Below, piece after piece: positions 23,436-34,640 of a stretch of DNA of 64,000 bases. The position numbers were made by a program, and so were the translations under genes. The notes under the pieces were generated by a model. That model had not been told where the DNA came from and ran no database searches. It was given only the letters and a program-made list of their open reading frames with translations. This DNA comes from Blakeslea trispora (taxonomy: Eukaryota; Mucoromycota; Mucoromycetes; Mucorales; Choanephoraceae), in the NCBI GenBank assembly GCA_025331445.1, contig JAIWNE010000040.1:186001-250000 (forward strand), read 5' to 3'. The number at the start of each line of letters is the position of its first letter. Position 1 is the stretch's first letter.

Positions 23436-24834
23436 CTAAATGGATTCTGTTTCTTGTATCACATATCGCGTTATCTCATGATAAAGCAACTTATTCCAAT
23501 CATCTACAGGTCCAGGAAGGCAAGTGTGAAGACAGTCATGATCTGGCATGGAATGAGCATCGCCTCTTGCATTAGACAATGAAACATTAAAGAACTGAAA
23601 TCTTGAATCATTCTCTTGTTCAATAAGATCCTATACGTAAAAAGAAGAAGAGAAAGTAAGTCTTTGCACTTTTTTTTTTTTTCAATAAACACATACTTTC
23701 CAAGCAAGATCGAATTTCTCCAACATGTCCCATTCATATTCACCTGGTTGTCCTGTTGGCTTTACAGGCACCAAACTAGGGCTGGTATATTGTGAACACT
23801 TGGCATGGCCATAAGGTGAACCTCGGACCCAAACACGCTGATCCTCTCTCACATGTTGTTTCAAATAAGTCAATAATTTGTTCATAGCTGTCTTGAAAGC
23901 CTTCAATAGTTCTGCTCGGTCCTTATGAGGTCCCCATTTGAGATCAGGGTGCCAATGAGGTCCCTAACAAGAAAAGAAAAGTCGACTATCCTGATTAGTC
24001 AAGAAACATAAAACACAATCCACCATGATCACTTACTGTATTGATCATAATGTATTTAAATCGAGGTAACGCATGCACCCAAGGAAAGTTATTGCCGACA
24101 CCTATCTGATAGCCTTCACCTTCGTTTGGCTTGATCAAACTGAAATCATCCAGTTTGACAAGGTAATCGGACCGAATGTATCCTACTGTCACGTTAGGTT
24201 GTGCTTCAGTGCGTTCACGATGAACAAGCTGGCTGACCCACATGGCAGTATCGCCTCCTGAGAGTTTTGTATCACTGTTTTGTGCCTTCAAATCTTGGCC
24301 TAACAGGCACCACATACTCTCAAACATCAGTTGTGTAATAGAGTCACCTACAAGTAAAATAGGATTATCTGCAAAATGGCGTGATAGATCTCTTGGCTGA
24401 AAGGATAGAACAGCACAGTTATCTGGCTGCCAACTGTAATCTAACCTATAAACTGTTGCTTTAGATAACCTCTCCTTGCTTGCGAAAAAGAAAACTTACA
24501 TGGCTTTACTTCGGTTGAATTCAGTGACAGGTTCTTTACGTCGATAACATCGATGAGGAAAATCCCAGATGCAATGATAACCACTGTAAGCATTGATGCC
24601 TTCTATTGAATTCGACTCAAGGCCGATGCTTTGGTGGATCCATTTTCCTTGGTTGAATGTGTCGGTGGAGCATAAAGTCTGATCCTTTGGAATGGGTCTA
24701 TAAAGCACATCCACTACTGAAGAACGGGATTGGGTTGAGGATCGCTCTCCTGACAACAAATAAAGACTCATCAGCCCAACCACACTCAGACTGACAATAG
24801 AATAAGTTTGTGCCTTGAGTGAAAAGTCAACCAT
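23436..24834 (-). CDS. PMR5/TBL/CAS1-type SGNH acyl-esterase-like membrane protein, 401 aa
   Basis: Likely Golgi type II protein that transfers or removes acyl groups on glycans. Exons: 24834-24500, 24445-24037, 23963-23697, 23630-23436, all in phase. An N-terminal TM (residues about 10-29, TYSIVSLSVVGLMSLYLL) precedes a Cys-rich block (CIWDFPHRCYRRK), the SGNH block I serine motif LVGDSITQLMFES, and the C-terminal DxxH motif (DCLHTCLPGPVDDWN). These Ser, Asp and His positions form the expected catalytic triad. FPWVHALPRFKYIMIN fits the central part of the family. Substrate cannot be told. The gene shares its terminator region with the NPP gene, so their transcripts may overlap. Confidence 0.85.
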
Positions 24835-26061
24835 ATAATGTTTTTGACAACTACTTGTTTGGTGCAATAAAATAAATAAATAAGAATATTAGGGAGTTTC
24901 GATGATTTAGTAGGTCGTCTTAGATTACTATAAAAGGTAATCACTCCGCTCGAGTTCGCGTTTTTTAAAAAAAAAAAAAAACGCAAACGCAAATAATGGT
25001 TAATGTTGACTAGAGAATTAGAAAAGATCTTTACTGAAAGTTAAGGTAATACAGAAGGAACAAAGAGAAATGAATAAATATGAAAAACAATAGAGGTGCT
25101 AATGTTGAATCGAAGCATTTGTAATGGTGTTTTTTTTTAATTCTTTGAATTTCGAAAAATGTTTCCACTAAGCTTTAAAAGCTTCTTTGTTACCTTTCAT
25201 TTTGATTAATGACAGGTTTTGAGCTATTCTCATTCTTTACTTTTAAAGCGCTCCATAATAAGTGATTGATGAGGGCACAATGAACATGGCTTAGATAACC
25301 CGTTTACTGGCAGCTCAAGAGGCAGAAAGGTGATTACAGGATTGCATATATGTTTGAAGCTTTGCATCAGCTAATACTTGAAGCGCAACATGGTGAGCTA
25401 AACCGAAACCCCACTTGTGACTGATTTAGCAAGCCTATGAGCTGCCGAACACTTTCTCGTCCAGAACCGTTGTTATAAGCTAGCTATCATTTTTGAATAA
25501 CTTGCTGGATCTGGTTGCAACTGTTTCAACATCAATTCCTCAAGTGATGACCATCTCGACATCCATCTCAAAATAACTTTGGTACAACTCCTTGACTCTC
25601 AATATAGACTGCTTGACCATTTAAAAAAAATCTCTTCAACACCATAAATTGTTTTCAAGACAATTTTTTTTTTTTTTTTTTTGCAAACAAAAGGCAACGG
25701 CTGTCATAGTCCGACTGAAGGCTTCCGTACCGTTGATTTCGGAAGCAACAGTAATATTCTCGATATTGAAAATGTTTCCAATGATAGAGAAAATAACAAA
25801 AAGAACGTTGTTTATGCAAAAAAGATGAAAGAGACAAAAAGGGGAATGAGTTTTGTAGACCGGTCATTCAAACCTAAAGGGTTACCAGAAAATAAAGCAC
25901 CTCATTGGATTTCAGAAAATAAAATAAAAAAATAAAGCCAGAAATAGCGCTATAATCTCTTGAGATTATTATACCCCCCATTTACTTTCTCTTTCTCTCT
26001 CACTAGAGTTTTTTTTCTTTTCTTTCTTTCTCTCTTTTATACAAATTTCTTACCTGCAGTA
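24835..26061. other. Spacer with an unsupported open run
   Basis: About 1.2 kb. An open run at 25681-25935 (plus) lacks a good ATG and starts at a poly-T tract; I do not call it. A CT-rich leader at about 25980-26050 precedes the A20/AN1 gene. Confidence 0.4.
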
Positions 26062-26742
26062 ATGGAAGACAATAGCAGCAGTAACAGTAGTCATAATGAA
26101 AACGCACCCAGTTTGTGTTCTGCAGGATGTGGCTTCTATGGTAGCAAGGCTTTCAACAACATGTGTAGCCAGTGTTTTAAGGCCAAGCATAAAACTCAAC
26201 CACCATCTGAGTTGACTCATACCAAGGCCAAGTCGCCATCTTCACTTGATGACACATCCATCGTGACTACCATCGAAAAGTCGAGAAAGCACCTCAGAAG
26301 TCCCTCGCCTATTGACCAGAGAACTACAAGTGCTCCTGTTTCTTCCACTGCTTCACCAGCCACTCTACAAGACAATAAGAACGACGAAAAGCCTATTCAG
26401 GTGAATAAGAGTAAATGTTTTAGTTGCCGATTAAAGGTAATTTTTTTTCTTTAAATAAGAGAGAATGGATTGACTGATACAGTTGATCAATAAGGTGCCT
26501 TTGGCTAAGCAGGCAACAAACAAATGTCGATGTGGTTATGTATTCTGTGACAAACATCGTTATCCCGATAGACATGACTGCGATGTCGATTATGCAAAAA
26601 TGGATCGAGGTAAAGTCATCCTATATTCTTTTCTTTGTAATAACTAAACTTATTTACCATAGAAATTTTGGCAAGAAACAATCCCAAGTTAAATGAGCGT
26701 CCAAAAGGTGGAAGATCTTTTCAACGTATCGACAGCTTGTAA
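26062..26742 (+). CDS. A20/AN1-type zinc-finger protein (ZFAND5/6-like), 189 aa
   Basis: Stress-associated zinc-finger protein; relatives bind ubiquitin through A20 and proteasome or chaperone components through AN1. Exons 26062-26436, 26495-26609, 26663-26742, in phase. The A20 finger is at residues ~17-36 (CSAGCGFYGSKAFNNMCSQC). A Ser/Thr/Pro linker follows. AN1 begins CFSCRLK at the end of exon 1 and continues CRCGYVFCDKHRYPDRHDC, so an intron splits the AN1 finger. The tail reads ILARNNPKL and KGGRSFQRI, close to the conserved end of this family. I place the start at 26062 because the upstream in-frame ATG encodes a pyrimidine-derived Phe/Leu stretch. Confidence 0.93.
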
Positions 26743-27755
26743 ACCCCTCCCTTGAGTTGTTTTTTCTCTCTCTCTCATCTCTGTATACACACACACAATT
26801 CATACATTGGCACATGTTGCTCCAAACTAACCTATTCACATATGCATATACATGTGCAAGCATCTAAATATACACATCTATACGTACATATCTCTTTACA
26901 TGATTACTTTATCTATGCATCATAGGCAAATGCTTGCTTATTGTATTCTCTCCCTCTTTTTTCTTATTTTCCCGAGATGGTTTTGTTCTTTGAGCAATAA
27001 TTCAATTTTTAATAAATAAACAAACAAAAATTGCGTAAATGTGCAAGTCTTTGCTACTCGAGTCATCCAGATAGTTCAAACCAAAGGTCCATTCAATGAG
27101 AACAAGTCTCTGCGCTTGAGTGAGAAAATAGTCTATGTGTTTAACATCACAAAATAAAAGGGCTTTTAGAGTCTAAGACAATTTTTTTTTTCCTTTCTCT
27201 AAAACAAGGGCCTTTTTTTTTGGTTTTAAATATACACAAATTGGAACTGATTTATCAAGTCTGTTTACATCTTGAGGTATACTAAATTGCTTCATACAAT
27301 AGGATGTATGAGCATAAAGTAGATAGAAATCACTCGAGATTTGATACTTTTGGAATTAGTTACGCCTAGAAGGCTATAGGCATTAAGAAAGGCAAAAATG
27401 AGAACAAGCTGAAACAATGATATCCTTGCTAAGGCTAACCAAAAAAAAAAAAATATCGCTGTGTTTTCTTTTGTCTGAATTTTATAGAAACCTTTTCTAC
27501 TACTTATATTAGGAACAATGTGTTCTTACAATTAAAAAAAAAAGCCTCATTTTATATGTCTCTTTAGCTACCTTAATCATAAAAGAATTCACTCCAAAAG
27601 AAGACACACTCTTTCATTCTCCAATGAACAATGGAAATCAACCTACTGAGTTCATTTTAAGACGGGACTAGTTTTTTGTAATTAAAAAAAAAATAATTTT
27701 TCTCACTTTTTCTCACTTTTTTTTTTCTTCTTTATTTTATTTTATTTTACACACA
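26743..27755. other. Intergenic spacer
   Basis: About 1 kb of AT-rich DNA with short CA/TA runs (26783-26890) and several poly-A or poly-T runs. A pyrimidine-rich leader with TTTTA repeats (27700-27750) precedes the Pab2 start. No gene seen. Confidence 0.4.
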
Positions 27756-28796
27756 ATGAGTGCTTTAGAGAAAGACCCCAATACCAAGGAAATTGAAGAA
27801 ACTGTCACTCAAAATGAGTCTACTGTTGACCCTTCTGAAGTCGACAAAGTAATAGACAGACCCATCCAAACGAAACAGACCATTGATAATGTTCATATTA
27901 GGAATTAGAAGACATGAAGAAGCGCGTCAAAGATATGGAGGATGAAGCAGCTAAATTACGTGAAATGCAAGCTGAAGTAGAAAAGTCTATGCATCCAGAA
28001 GAAGGTAAATGAAATAGGGCAATTTGACAACCATCATAAAAAAAAAGAAAAAAAGAGGATCAAGAAGAGAGAAATAAACACAAAAAGAAAACTTAGATAA
28101 AGAGACAGTTGACAGTCGCTCTATTTATGTTGGCAATGTAAGAAAAGAGATAAAAGAAAACACACACAAAAGAAAAAGAGAGAGAGAGAGAAGAGCAAGA
28201 AGTACAAGGAGTGGGAGTGAAAGGGGGAGAGAGAGAGAAAGAGTGAAAGCAGGAGCTGTGTAGTTGATAAAATGTACACAATGAAATTAACCCATTCTGT
28301 TGATTAGGTTGACTATGGTGCTTCCCCAGAAGAACTCCAAGCTCACTTTCAATCTTGCGGTACAATCAACCGAGTTACCATCTTGTGCGATAAATTCACT
28401 GGTCATCCTAAAGGGTAAAAAGAAAAATAACAAAGTTGCTACGCGTCCATATTTAAAATTATCTACTGATACCATTTTCAATTATCCAGTTATGCCTATG
28501 TTGAATTTGCTGAACCTAGTTTTGTCAGTGCAGCTGTTGCACTTAACGAAAGCTTATTCCGTGCTCGTTTGTTGAAGGTCACTCCTAAGCGTACAAATGT
28601 GCCAGGCTTTTCTGCTCGTGGAAGAGGTCGTGGTCGCGGTGGTTTCCGTGGTGCTCCTTATTATGGTCATTCACCTATGTACGGTTATCGCGGTAGAGGG
28701 TAAGCATGATTCACTTGTCCTATAAGCTACCTTTTGCTTACTATTTTATTTCATATCTATAGTCGTGGAAGAGGTGGTTACTATAGCCCTTACTAA
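27756..28796 (+). CDS. PAB2: Nuclear poly(A)-binding protein Pab2/PABPN1-like, 195 aa
   Basis: RRM protein that binds nascent poly(A) tails and guides polyadenylation and exosome decay in the nucleus. Six exons: 27756-27848, 27902-28004, 28097-28137, 28308-28414, 28490-28699, 28763-28796, with consistent phase. Layout matches PABPN1: acidic N-terminus; coiled coil ([19 protein letters not shown]); one RRM with RNP2 [10 protein letters not shown] and RNP1 KGYAYVEF; and an Arg/Gly tail ([13 protein letters not shown]...) ending GRGGYYSPY. The Gly-Arg tail is an expected arginine-methylation target. Introns interrupt the RRM right after RNP2 and inside RNP1. Intron 3 carries a 40-60 nt purine (AG)n-type run. 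Confidence 0.94.
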
Positions 28797-29226
28797 AAAA
28801 AAACAATTTCAATTATACTTTACTTGTTCTTTTCTTCTTCTTATAAATATATGCTTATTGTCTCTCTTTACGATAGCTATTTTAATGAATTGACTTTTCT
28901 TTTTTTTTTAAAAAAAAAAAACTAAACATTGAGAAGGGTGAGTCTAAAGAAATCCTCGCTTCTTTGGGATTTGTTATGAAAATCGTTAGAAACAAAAAAA
29001 AAAACTCAATTTTGTTTTTCAAAATCAACTTGTATAATCTGAATTTAATCTACAAAAAAAAAAACTATATGCTCTTAAGTGAAGACAAATCGACCAATCA
29101 GAAACTAGCAAGAAAGTAAGTCTTTTTTTTTTTTTGGAAAGCAGCTATTGGAGTTATTCTTTCTCTCTCTCTCTCCGTTTTATTACTATTTCTATTTAAC
29201 AAAACCATAAAAAAGGAGTGTTTAGT
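28797..29226. other. Intergenic spacer
   Basis: AT-rich with multiple poly-A/T runs and a CT microsatellite at about 29160-29175 just before the next gene. Nothing else seen. Confidence 0.4.
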
Positions 29227-29947
29227 ATGGGTGGAGATTATGACTACAATGAGCAACAAGAAGATTGGGAGAACATCTTGAGACAATATGATCGATACAG
29301 TTCCAATGATGATGACAGAAGGAGAAGTAAGAGAGCAAGTCGTATTATGGACGCATACCAAGACACACCTGGTAAGATACAGCAGAAGTAGAACGTTATT
29401 ACTATGACTGATATTTCTTGGCCAGTCGAGATACCTGTAGTTGATGAACCCACCACTGTACTAGATTGCTATGACTTTCCTCCTGCTTTCAAGACGCACC
29501 ACTTGCACGATATTTTCAGAAGTTATGAAAGTAGTCGTGGTGGCTATAGAATCAAGTGGTTATCCGATACCCGAGCTCTTATTATTTTTGATCACCCTTC
29601 TACAGGTAAACACGACAGAATTGTCTCTGTTCTTCTTTACTTAATTTTCTTGATAGCCAAAAAAGCTTATATTGACAACGTTGCACATGCGTTGGCTAAG
29701 ATTCGCCCTTATGAAGGTCCACTTGACTTTTTGAAAGAGAATCAACCATCTCAACCTCAACAGAGAAGACCCATGTCAATGGACAACAAAAGACAATCTT
29801 TCAATGGTTATAGCAATGGCAGAAATTCAAACAGAAACTCAATGAGAAGTAAGTGGGTTTTGGAGGGAGAGTTTTATTTCTTTAAGCTTATGTTATTATT
29901 CTATAGTTGATGAAAGTGATATTAAAAGACTAAGTGTTGCACTCTAA
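29227..29947 (+). CDS. R3HCC1/R3HCC1L-like RRM-fold protein, 185 aa
   Basis: Exons 29227-29371, 29426-29605, 29657-29848, 29907-29947, in phase. The N-terminus is acidic then basic (DDDRRRSKRASR). The central region reads LDCYDFPPAFKTHHLHDIF, IKWLSDTRALIIFDHPSTA and ALAKIRPYEG. This resembles the C-terminal RRM-like part of R3H and coiled-coil proteins (DFP..FKT.DL; W.DDTHALG.F). No R3H domain is visible in the short N-terminus, so this would be a minimal version. The tail is rich in Gln, Asn and Arg. Probably an RNA-associated protein; partner and pathway unknown. Family call is by motif memory. Confidence 0.65.
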
Positions 29948-32900
29948 ACAATAAACATGTCTTTCCCTTTATTAGCTCAAGTGATAAGGAGAAAGAAGAG
30001 AAGAATTACAGGAGAATTTAAACTTATGCACTCAATATATGAAAAATATTTTCATTTGCTGTTTAAGCAAGACTTTGTGTTACACGTAATTTAAATCAAT
30101 CCTACCCTTAAGAAAGAAAGAGAGAGAGAGAGAGAGAGAGAGTACTATGGTTTAACAGTGTATGTATATATGTGTGTGTTTCTATGTGTGTGTGTGTACA
30201 TGGTGTATTTGCAGAATGCTTCATGGGCGAGTATTGTTTGATTTTTCTTTTGCATTGATGAAACACACTTATTACATTCTGTCACACATATTGATGGCAG
30301 TAAACTTTAAAGTTTGAGATTGGAAATCATTGATTTATTTCACTACTTGTGAAGGAAAGGAGGAGGGGGGGGGGAGTTCTTTGGAAATGAGAGGCTTGTT
30401 AGTTTGACCTTTAAATTTCATGTAGAGCACAAGATAGGCCTATAAGCAAAGAAAGTGCTTTTCTTATATGATCACTCTTTTGTTCAGATATAAGATTGGA
30501 TGTATTTCGAAATAGACAATCATTCTTAGTTGTTTGGCTGCATGTTTGCAAATGTGTGTCTTGGTTTATTTTAAAGAGAGTCAATAACGTATCATTGTTA
30601 CTGCTCTGATTGTATGCATTAGCAAAGTTGAATTAAACAATATTAACATGAGAGTGGTTGGATTTCAAACATGGACAAGTCTACCTCTATTTCAATAAAA
30701 AGCAAATTATGTTAGGTAAAGTGATAGCACATTGTCTAAAGATCATGATCTCTAGCTGACTATAATTACACAACTCGATGGATTACCTTTTTCTTTTATT
30801 AGATATCATGCTTACGGTGAATACTGTTGTTTGGTTCTGATGCTTACATTCAAACTGAAAGGAAATGGGTTAAAGTGCTTCTCACCATATATCAACTTTT
30901 GAATGTTATTCCAGTCATTTTGACTTTGCCTTTCTACAGACTTGATTGCTGTTGTTGTACCCAAAACTAGATATAGGCTTTAAAAGATAATAAACTGTCT
31001 GTCTTGAAATCGTACATTTTCTATCCTTCAAGTGTTATAAGTTCTGGAATGACAAGCCAAACTTTTTTCTTTTGTAAACAACACGATGAAAGAACAAGTT
31101 GACTGATCACTTTCAACACTGTAACAGAACTACAAACAATCCAAAGATACGTGACAAGAAGCTATAAATCAAGAAAAACAATATGATGAATAAAGTAATG
31201 ATAAGAGAAAGTTTTCTTTTTTTTTATGTGTGCTGGATACAATGCCATGTCAGAATGAAAAGTGCACAAAGAAGCTAATAGAGCTTAAGGCGCTTAGTAT
31301 GCTTCGAAATTGTGCATCATCTGAAGCGGATGGATCAATAAGAAAGAAAGTGAAGCAATGATAGAGAGAGGGGGGCATTTCACTTAAACTTGGTTCTGTT
31401 GGCATAAAAAGAAAAAAAAGGGGAGAGGTTAAACAATCAAGGTTTTATGCCGACAGAGAAAAGAGTCCATCTTGACAGATAAACTCCTCTTGAATAGACA
31501 AGAGAGAGAAAAAAAAAAGAGGGTAACACAACACATCCTAACTACTCCGCACAAAATGGTTTGTTCGATTGCTAGTTTTCTTTTGTTGGCTCATAAGAAG
31601 CTGAAAGATGCATTTCGCAAACATTACAAGATTGAAAGACCTACCCCTTTTTTGAATTGTCATGAATTCTAGTGGCTTTAGATTTGAATGTTGGTCAGTT
31701 TCACCAATGCTGTCAGCGGCCTTTCTTTATTGTAGTTTGCTTGATAGATCAAGAATGAACAGCAGTAAGAACAGCAAAGATTACAGAAACATATCGCCTA
31801 CCCTCATCTCAGTTAAAGCTCGCTAATTCAATTCATCAAGAGTCGATCTATCTGGTTTGGAAGTAGATGATTTTTTACATAGCTACTTTATCTTGATAAG
31901 AAAGAGACACACAACTGATGACAAGATCTATTAAAGAAAACTTTATCATCTGTTTACAGCCCAACAGATTCCAACCTACTCAACCTCAATTAAACATTGA
32001 ACACAGACATCCTGATTTATGGTGTCTTTTTTTTTTTATTGTTTTGTACGACTAAAGAATTCGTCAACCATTTGCATGAAAGCAGTCCCCTACCCTATTA
32101 GATTTCTCTCTCTTTTTTTTTTCAAATTTGGAAAGTATCTTTGATGGACTCCTCATACTATAGAGAGCTTGGAAATTTCAAACAAATATTTTGTATTGAA
32201 CGACAAGACTAGATGACTAAGTTTTCCCTTTGATGATAATGAAGAAAATGTTGAAGCAGAAGAGAAGTTGAGACAACATTTCCATCCGCACGAAAAAAAA
32301 AAAAGTCTTGTCAAGAAGCTGATTTTAAAGACAGTGATAGACATCATAAAGACATTAGGCTATATGAAGATAATCTACCAACTCGAAGACAGCCAACTAC
32401 CTCAGTTACTTGAAAGAGGTCTGGTCGAAACGTCGGATTTGACGACGATGGCCAATGTTGTGAAGACATCAAGCTGGACGAAACGAAATAAATAAACTAA
32501 ATTAAACAACAAGATGAATAGGCTGGGTTGGCAATTTGTTTCCAATGGAGTCTGGAGCTTGTATGTTATTTTGTCTGATGACTGTTTGTACGGTGTGGGT
32601 GCTTTTCTGAAGCCGAGTGATCCATGCGTCTTTTGCATAGTCTTGCATTTTTTAAAATTGTAGCAGTAGTAGCTATCATTTCTGCTATTCTCTCTTGAGC
32701 TTATCCTAATAGTCTATGTTCATTGCTATGCAAGCAGACATCTTAAAGAAATGGCGTATGGCTCAGTGATGAAATAACTGATTACTATAGGTCTTGGATA
32801 TGAAAAGGCTTCTATAACTCCACAAATATATCTATGGTAGTAGATCAATTAGTACTAGACACTCTGTTACATGTTCCCTCATCAAAGTCAACCACAATTG

Positions 32901-33502
32901 ATCTTGACATGACAAAGTGATAAATAAAAGCTATTTCGAGAAGATGTATGTTTAATAAGTCAGCAAAAGTTAATCGGATAAAATATAGAGCGGTTATCTA
33001 AATCGTTCAATTGAGTAATAAGACATGTATGTTTGGCTTGATTCCAAAAATATGAAAAACCTAGCTGCAAATAATCATCAGACAATCATCAGCCAACCAG
33101 ATATTTTTCTCGGTTTAGACACTGCTGATATAAACTCGGGAACATGTTTATAAACATTTAAAAAGTCTGCTGATGATTTTGGATGAGACAAGTCATAAGA
33201 CTTTTGCCTGTCAAACATCAAGATCCCGTCCTTTTCTTCTTGTTTTCCTTCTTCATAGTAACAATCATCACTAGTATTAATATAAACAGTCAGTTAGTGT
33301 TATATCATAAAATTTAATTTTGCATCAAGAGGAATCTCAATTCCGTCTGGAGAAGCATAAATTGCTCAATATGCTCCTGTATTAAGGAGTTCTTGTCAAA
33401 ACATATATATATATCTTTCTTTGCTTTCCTCTCACTTACTCTCTCTCTCTTTCTTTACCTTTCTTTTTTTCTTTTTATCAAGCTACAGTTAAAGTAATCT
33501 AA
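29948..33502. other. Long gene-poor spacer with simple repeats
   Basis: About 3.5 kb without a supported gene. Contains an (AG)n run near 30117-30142, a TG-rich run at about 30160-30200, a G9-10 run near 30365, and a plus-strand open run at 32217-32495 ending SSWTKRNK with no ATG; the opposite strand is open there too. The pyrimidine stretch at 33420-33480 precedes ATX1. Confidence 0.4.
30117..30200 (+). repeat. AG and TG microsatellites
   Basis: A (GA)n run of about 24 nt followed after ~25 nt by a TG-rich run. Simple-sequence DNA with no gene nearby. Confidence 0.75.
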
Positions 33503-33828
33503 ATGGCAGTAAGTAATCATGGTAATCACTTGTAAAAAAAAAAGATGTTGTAACATTGTAAATTAGCAATATACTTTCAATGTTGAAATGGCCTGTTCCG
33601 GCTGCTCTAATGCTGTCAACAAGGCCTTGTCTAGACTTGAAGGTAAGTAAATTTTAACACAATCTTCTCTTTTATTTGTCTGACTTTTTTTTTTTGCGAT
33701 TTCTTTGTTCAGGCATCGAAAAAGTAAACATAAGCTTGGATGAGCAAAAAGTAGTTGTAGATACCGATCTTCCACGTGATACAGTACTTGAAGCTATCAA
33801 GAAGACTGGAAAAGCTGTCAAAGAATAA
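33503..33828 (+). CDS. ATX1: Cytosolic copper chaperone Atx1, 65 aa
   Basis: Delivers Cu(I) to the Golgi P-type ATPase Ccc2. Three exons: 33503-33508 (only ATG GCA), 33567-33642 and 33713-33828; phase is consistent. The product begins MAQYTFNVEMACSGCSNAVN, with the Cu-binding MxCxxC (MACSGC) in loop 1, and continues to IEKVNISLDEQKVVVDTD and IKKTGKAV, the conserved lysine-containing loop used for docking. Length (65 aa) is typical. The 6-nt first coding exon is needed because the frame upstream of 33567 has no ATG and a stop. Confidence 0.93.
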
Positions 33829-34640
33829 AATCAAAGATTTTTTTTAAAAAAAAAGGATTCAAAGCTATTTTAATTGAAAGGTGGTATTTCAAATTTTTCA
33901 CCTATTCTCAAGTTGAATGATTATTATATTCATACAAATCTTAGGTTCGACATATTTTGGTAAAGTAGTCGGTCTATCTAAAGGTATTCTCTATGTAAGA
34001 TTGTGTGTTTTTAAAAAGAGTGTTTATCAATACAAGCTATAAAACCAATTCTATTTAAGGGTGAGGTTTTCAATTTTTTTTGTTACCCTTAAACACAGCT
34101 GCACAATCTCATAGATTTGTCTTTTCGTTAACTAAATGATGAGTTTTGCTTGTATTTCTACTAGGATGAATTAGCCGTTAAAAGGCCTTTTACTTTGTTT
34201 TATGCTCTTTTATTCCATATGTTGTTATTTATCAGCCGCTTGATTGATGAGTGGTCAAGAATCTTGAAATCCCCACCATTAAGTAGAGGATTGAAAGGTG
34301 GTGGAAAGGGATGTAATTAAGAAATGCTTTAAATCTTGCCTTACTTTTCCACCTAATAAAAATTTTTGAGCTGATAAAATGCAAAGCCCACAAAGTTGGG
34401 AAAACTATTTTAAACTTGACGATTTATCTTGGGAAACATTTTCCTGCCTTGGTCAAAGTTTCCCTTGTTCTGATTTCAAAACAGCTTTTAAATAGAGTCA
34501 CTTTTTTTTTTTGAATAACAATAATGATGATAACAATGCATCTACTTAGCTTGTAGATACAATTTTATATTTCTAGTTAACATTACAAGAGGCAAGCTAC
34601 TCGAGCTGCGAGTCTAATTGTTTTGTTTATTTAATATCTT
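33829..34640. other. Spacer at the gene-rich/transposon-rich boundary
   Basis: About 800 bp of AT-rich DNA; no gene. Everything to the right up to the window end is dominated by mobile elements. Confidence 0.45.

Noticed and set aside
25681..25935. Plus-strand open run of 84 codons before the A20/AN1 gene
   Set aside because: No ATG at its start, begins inside a poly-T run, no recognisable sequence and no splice partner; likely chance.
32217..32495. Open run ending SSWTKRNK in the long spacer
   Set aside because: Starts without ATG, opposite strand also open; an attempted link to the ATG at about 32144 needed an intron under 30 nt and failed on frame.
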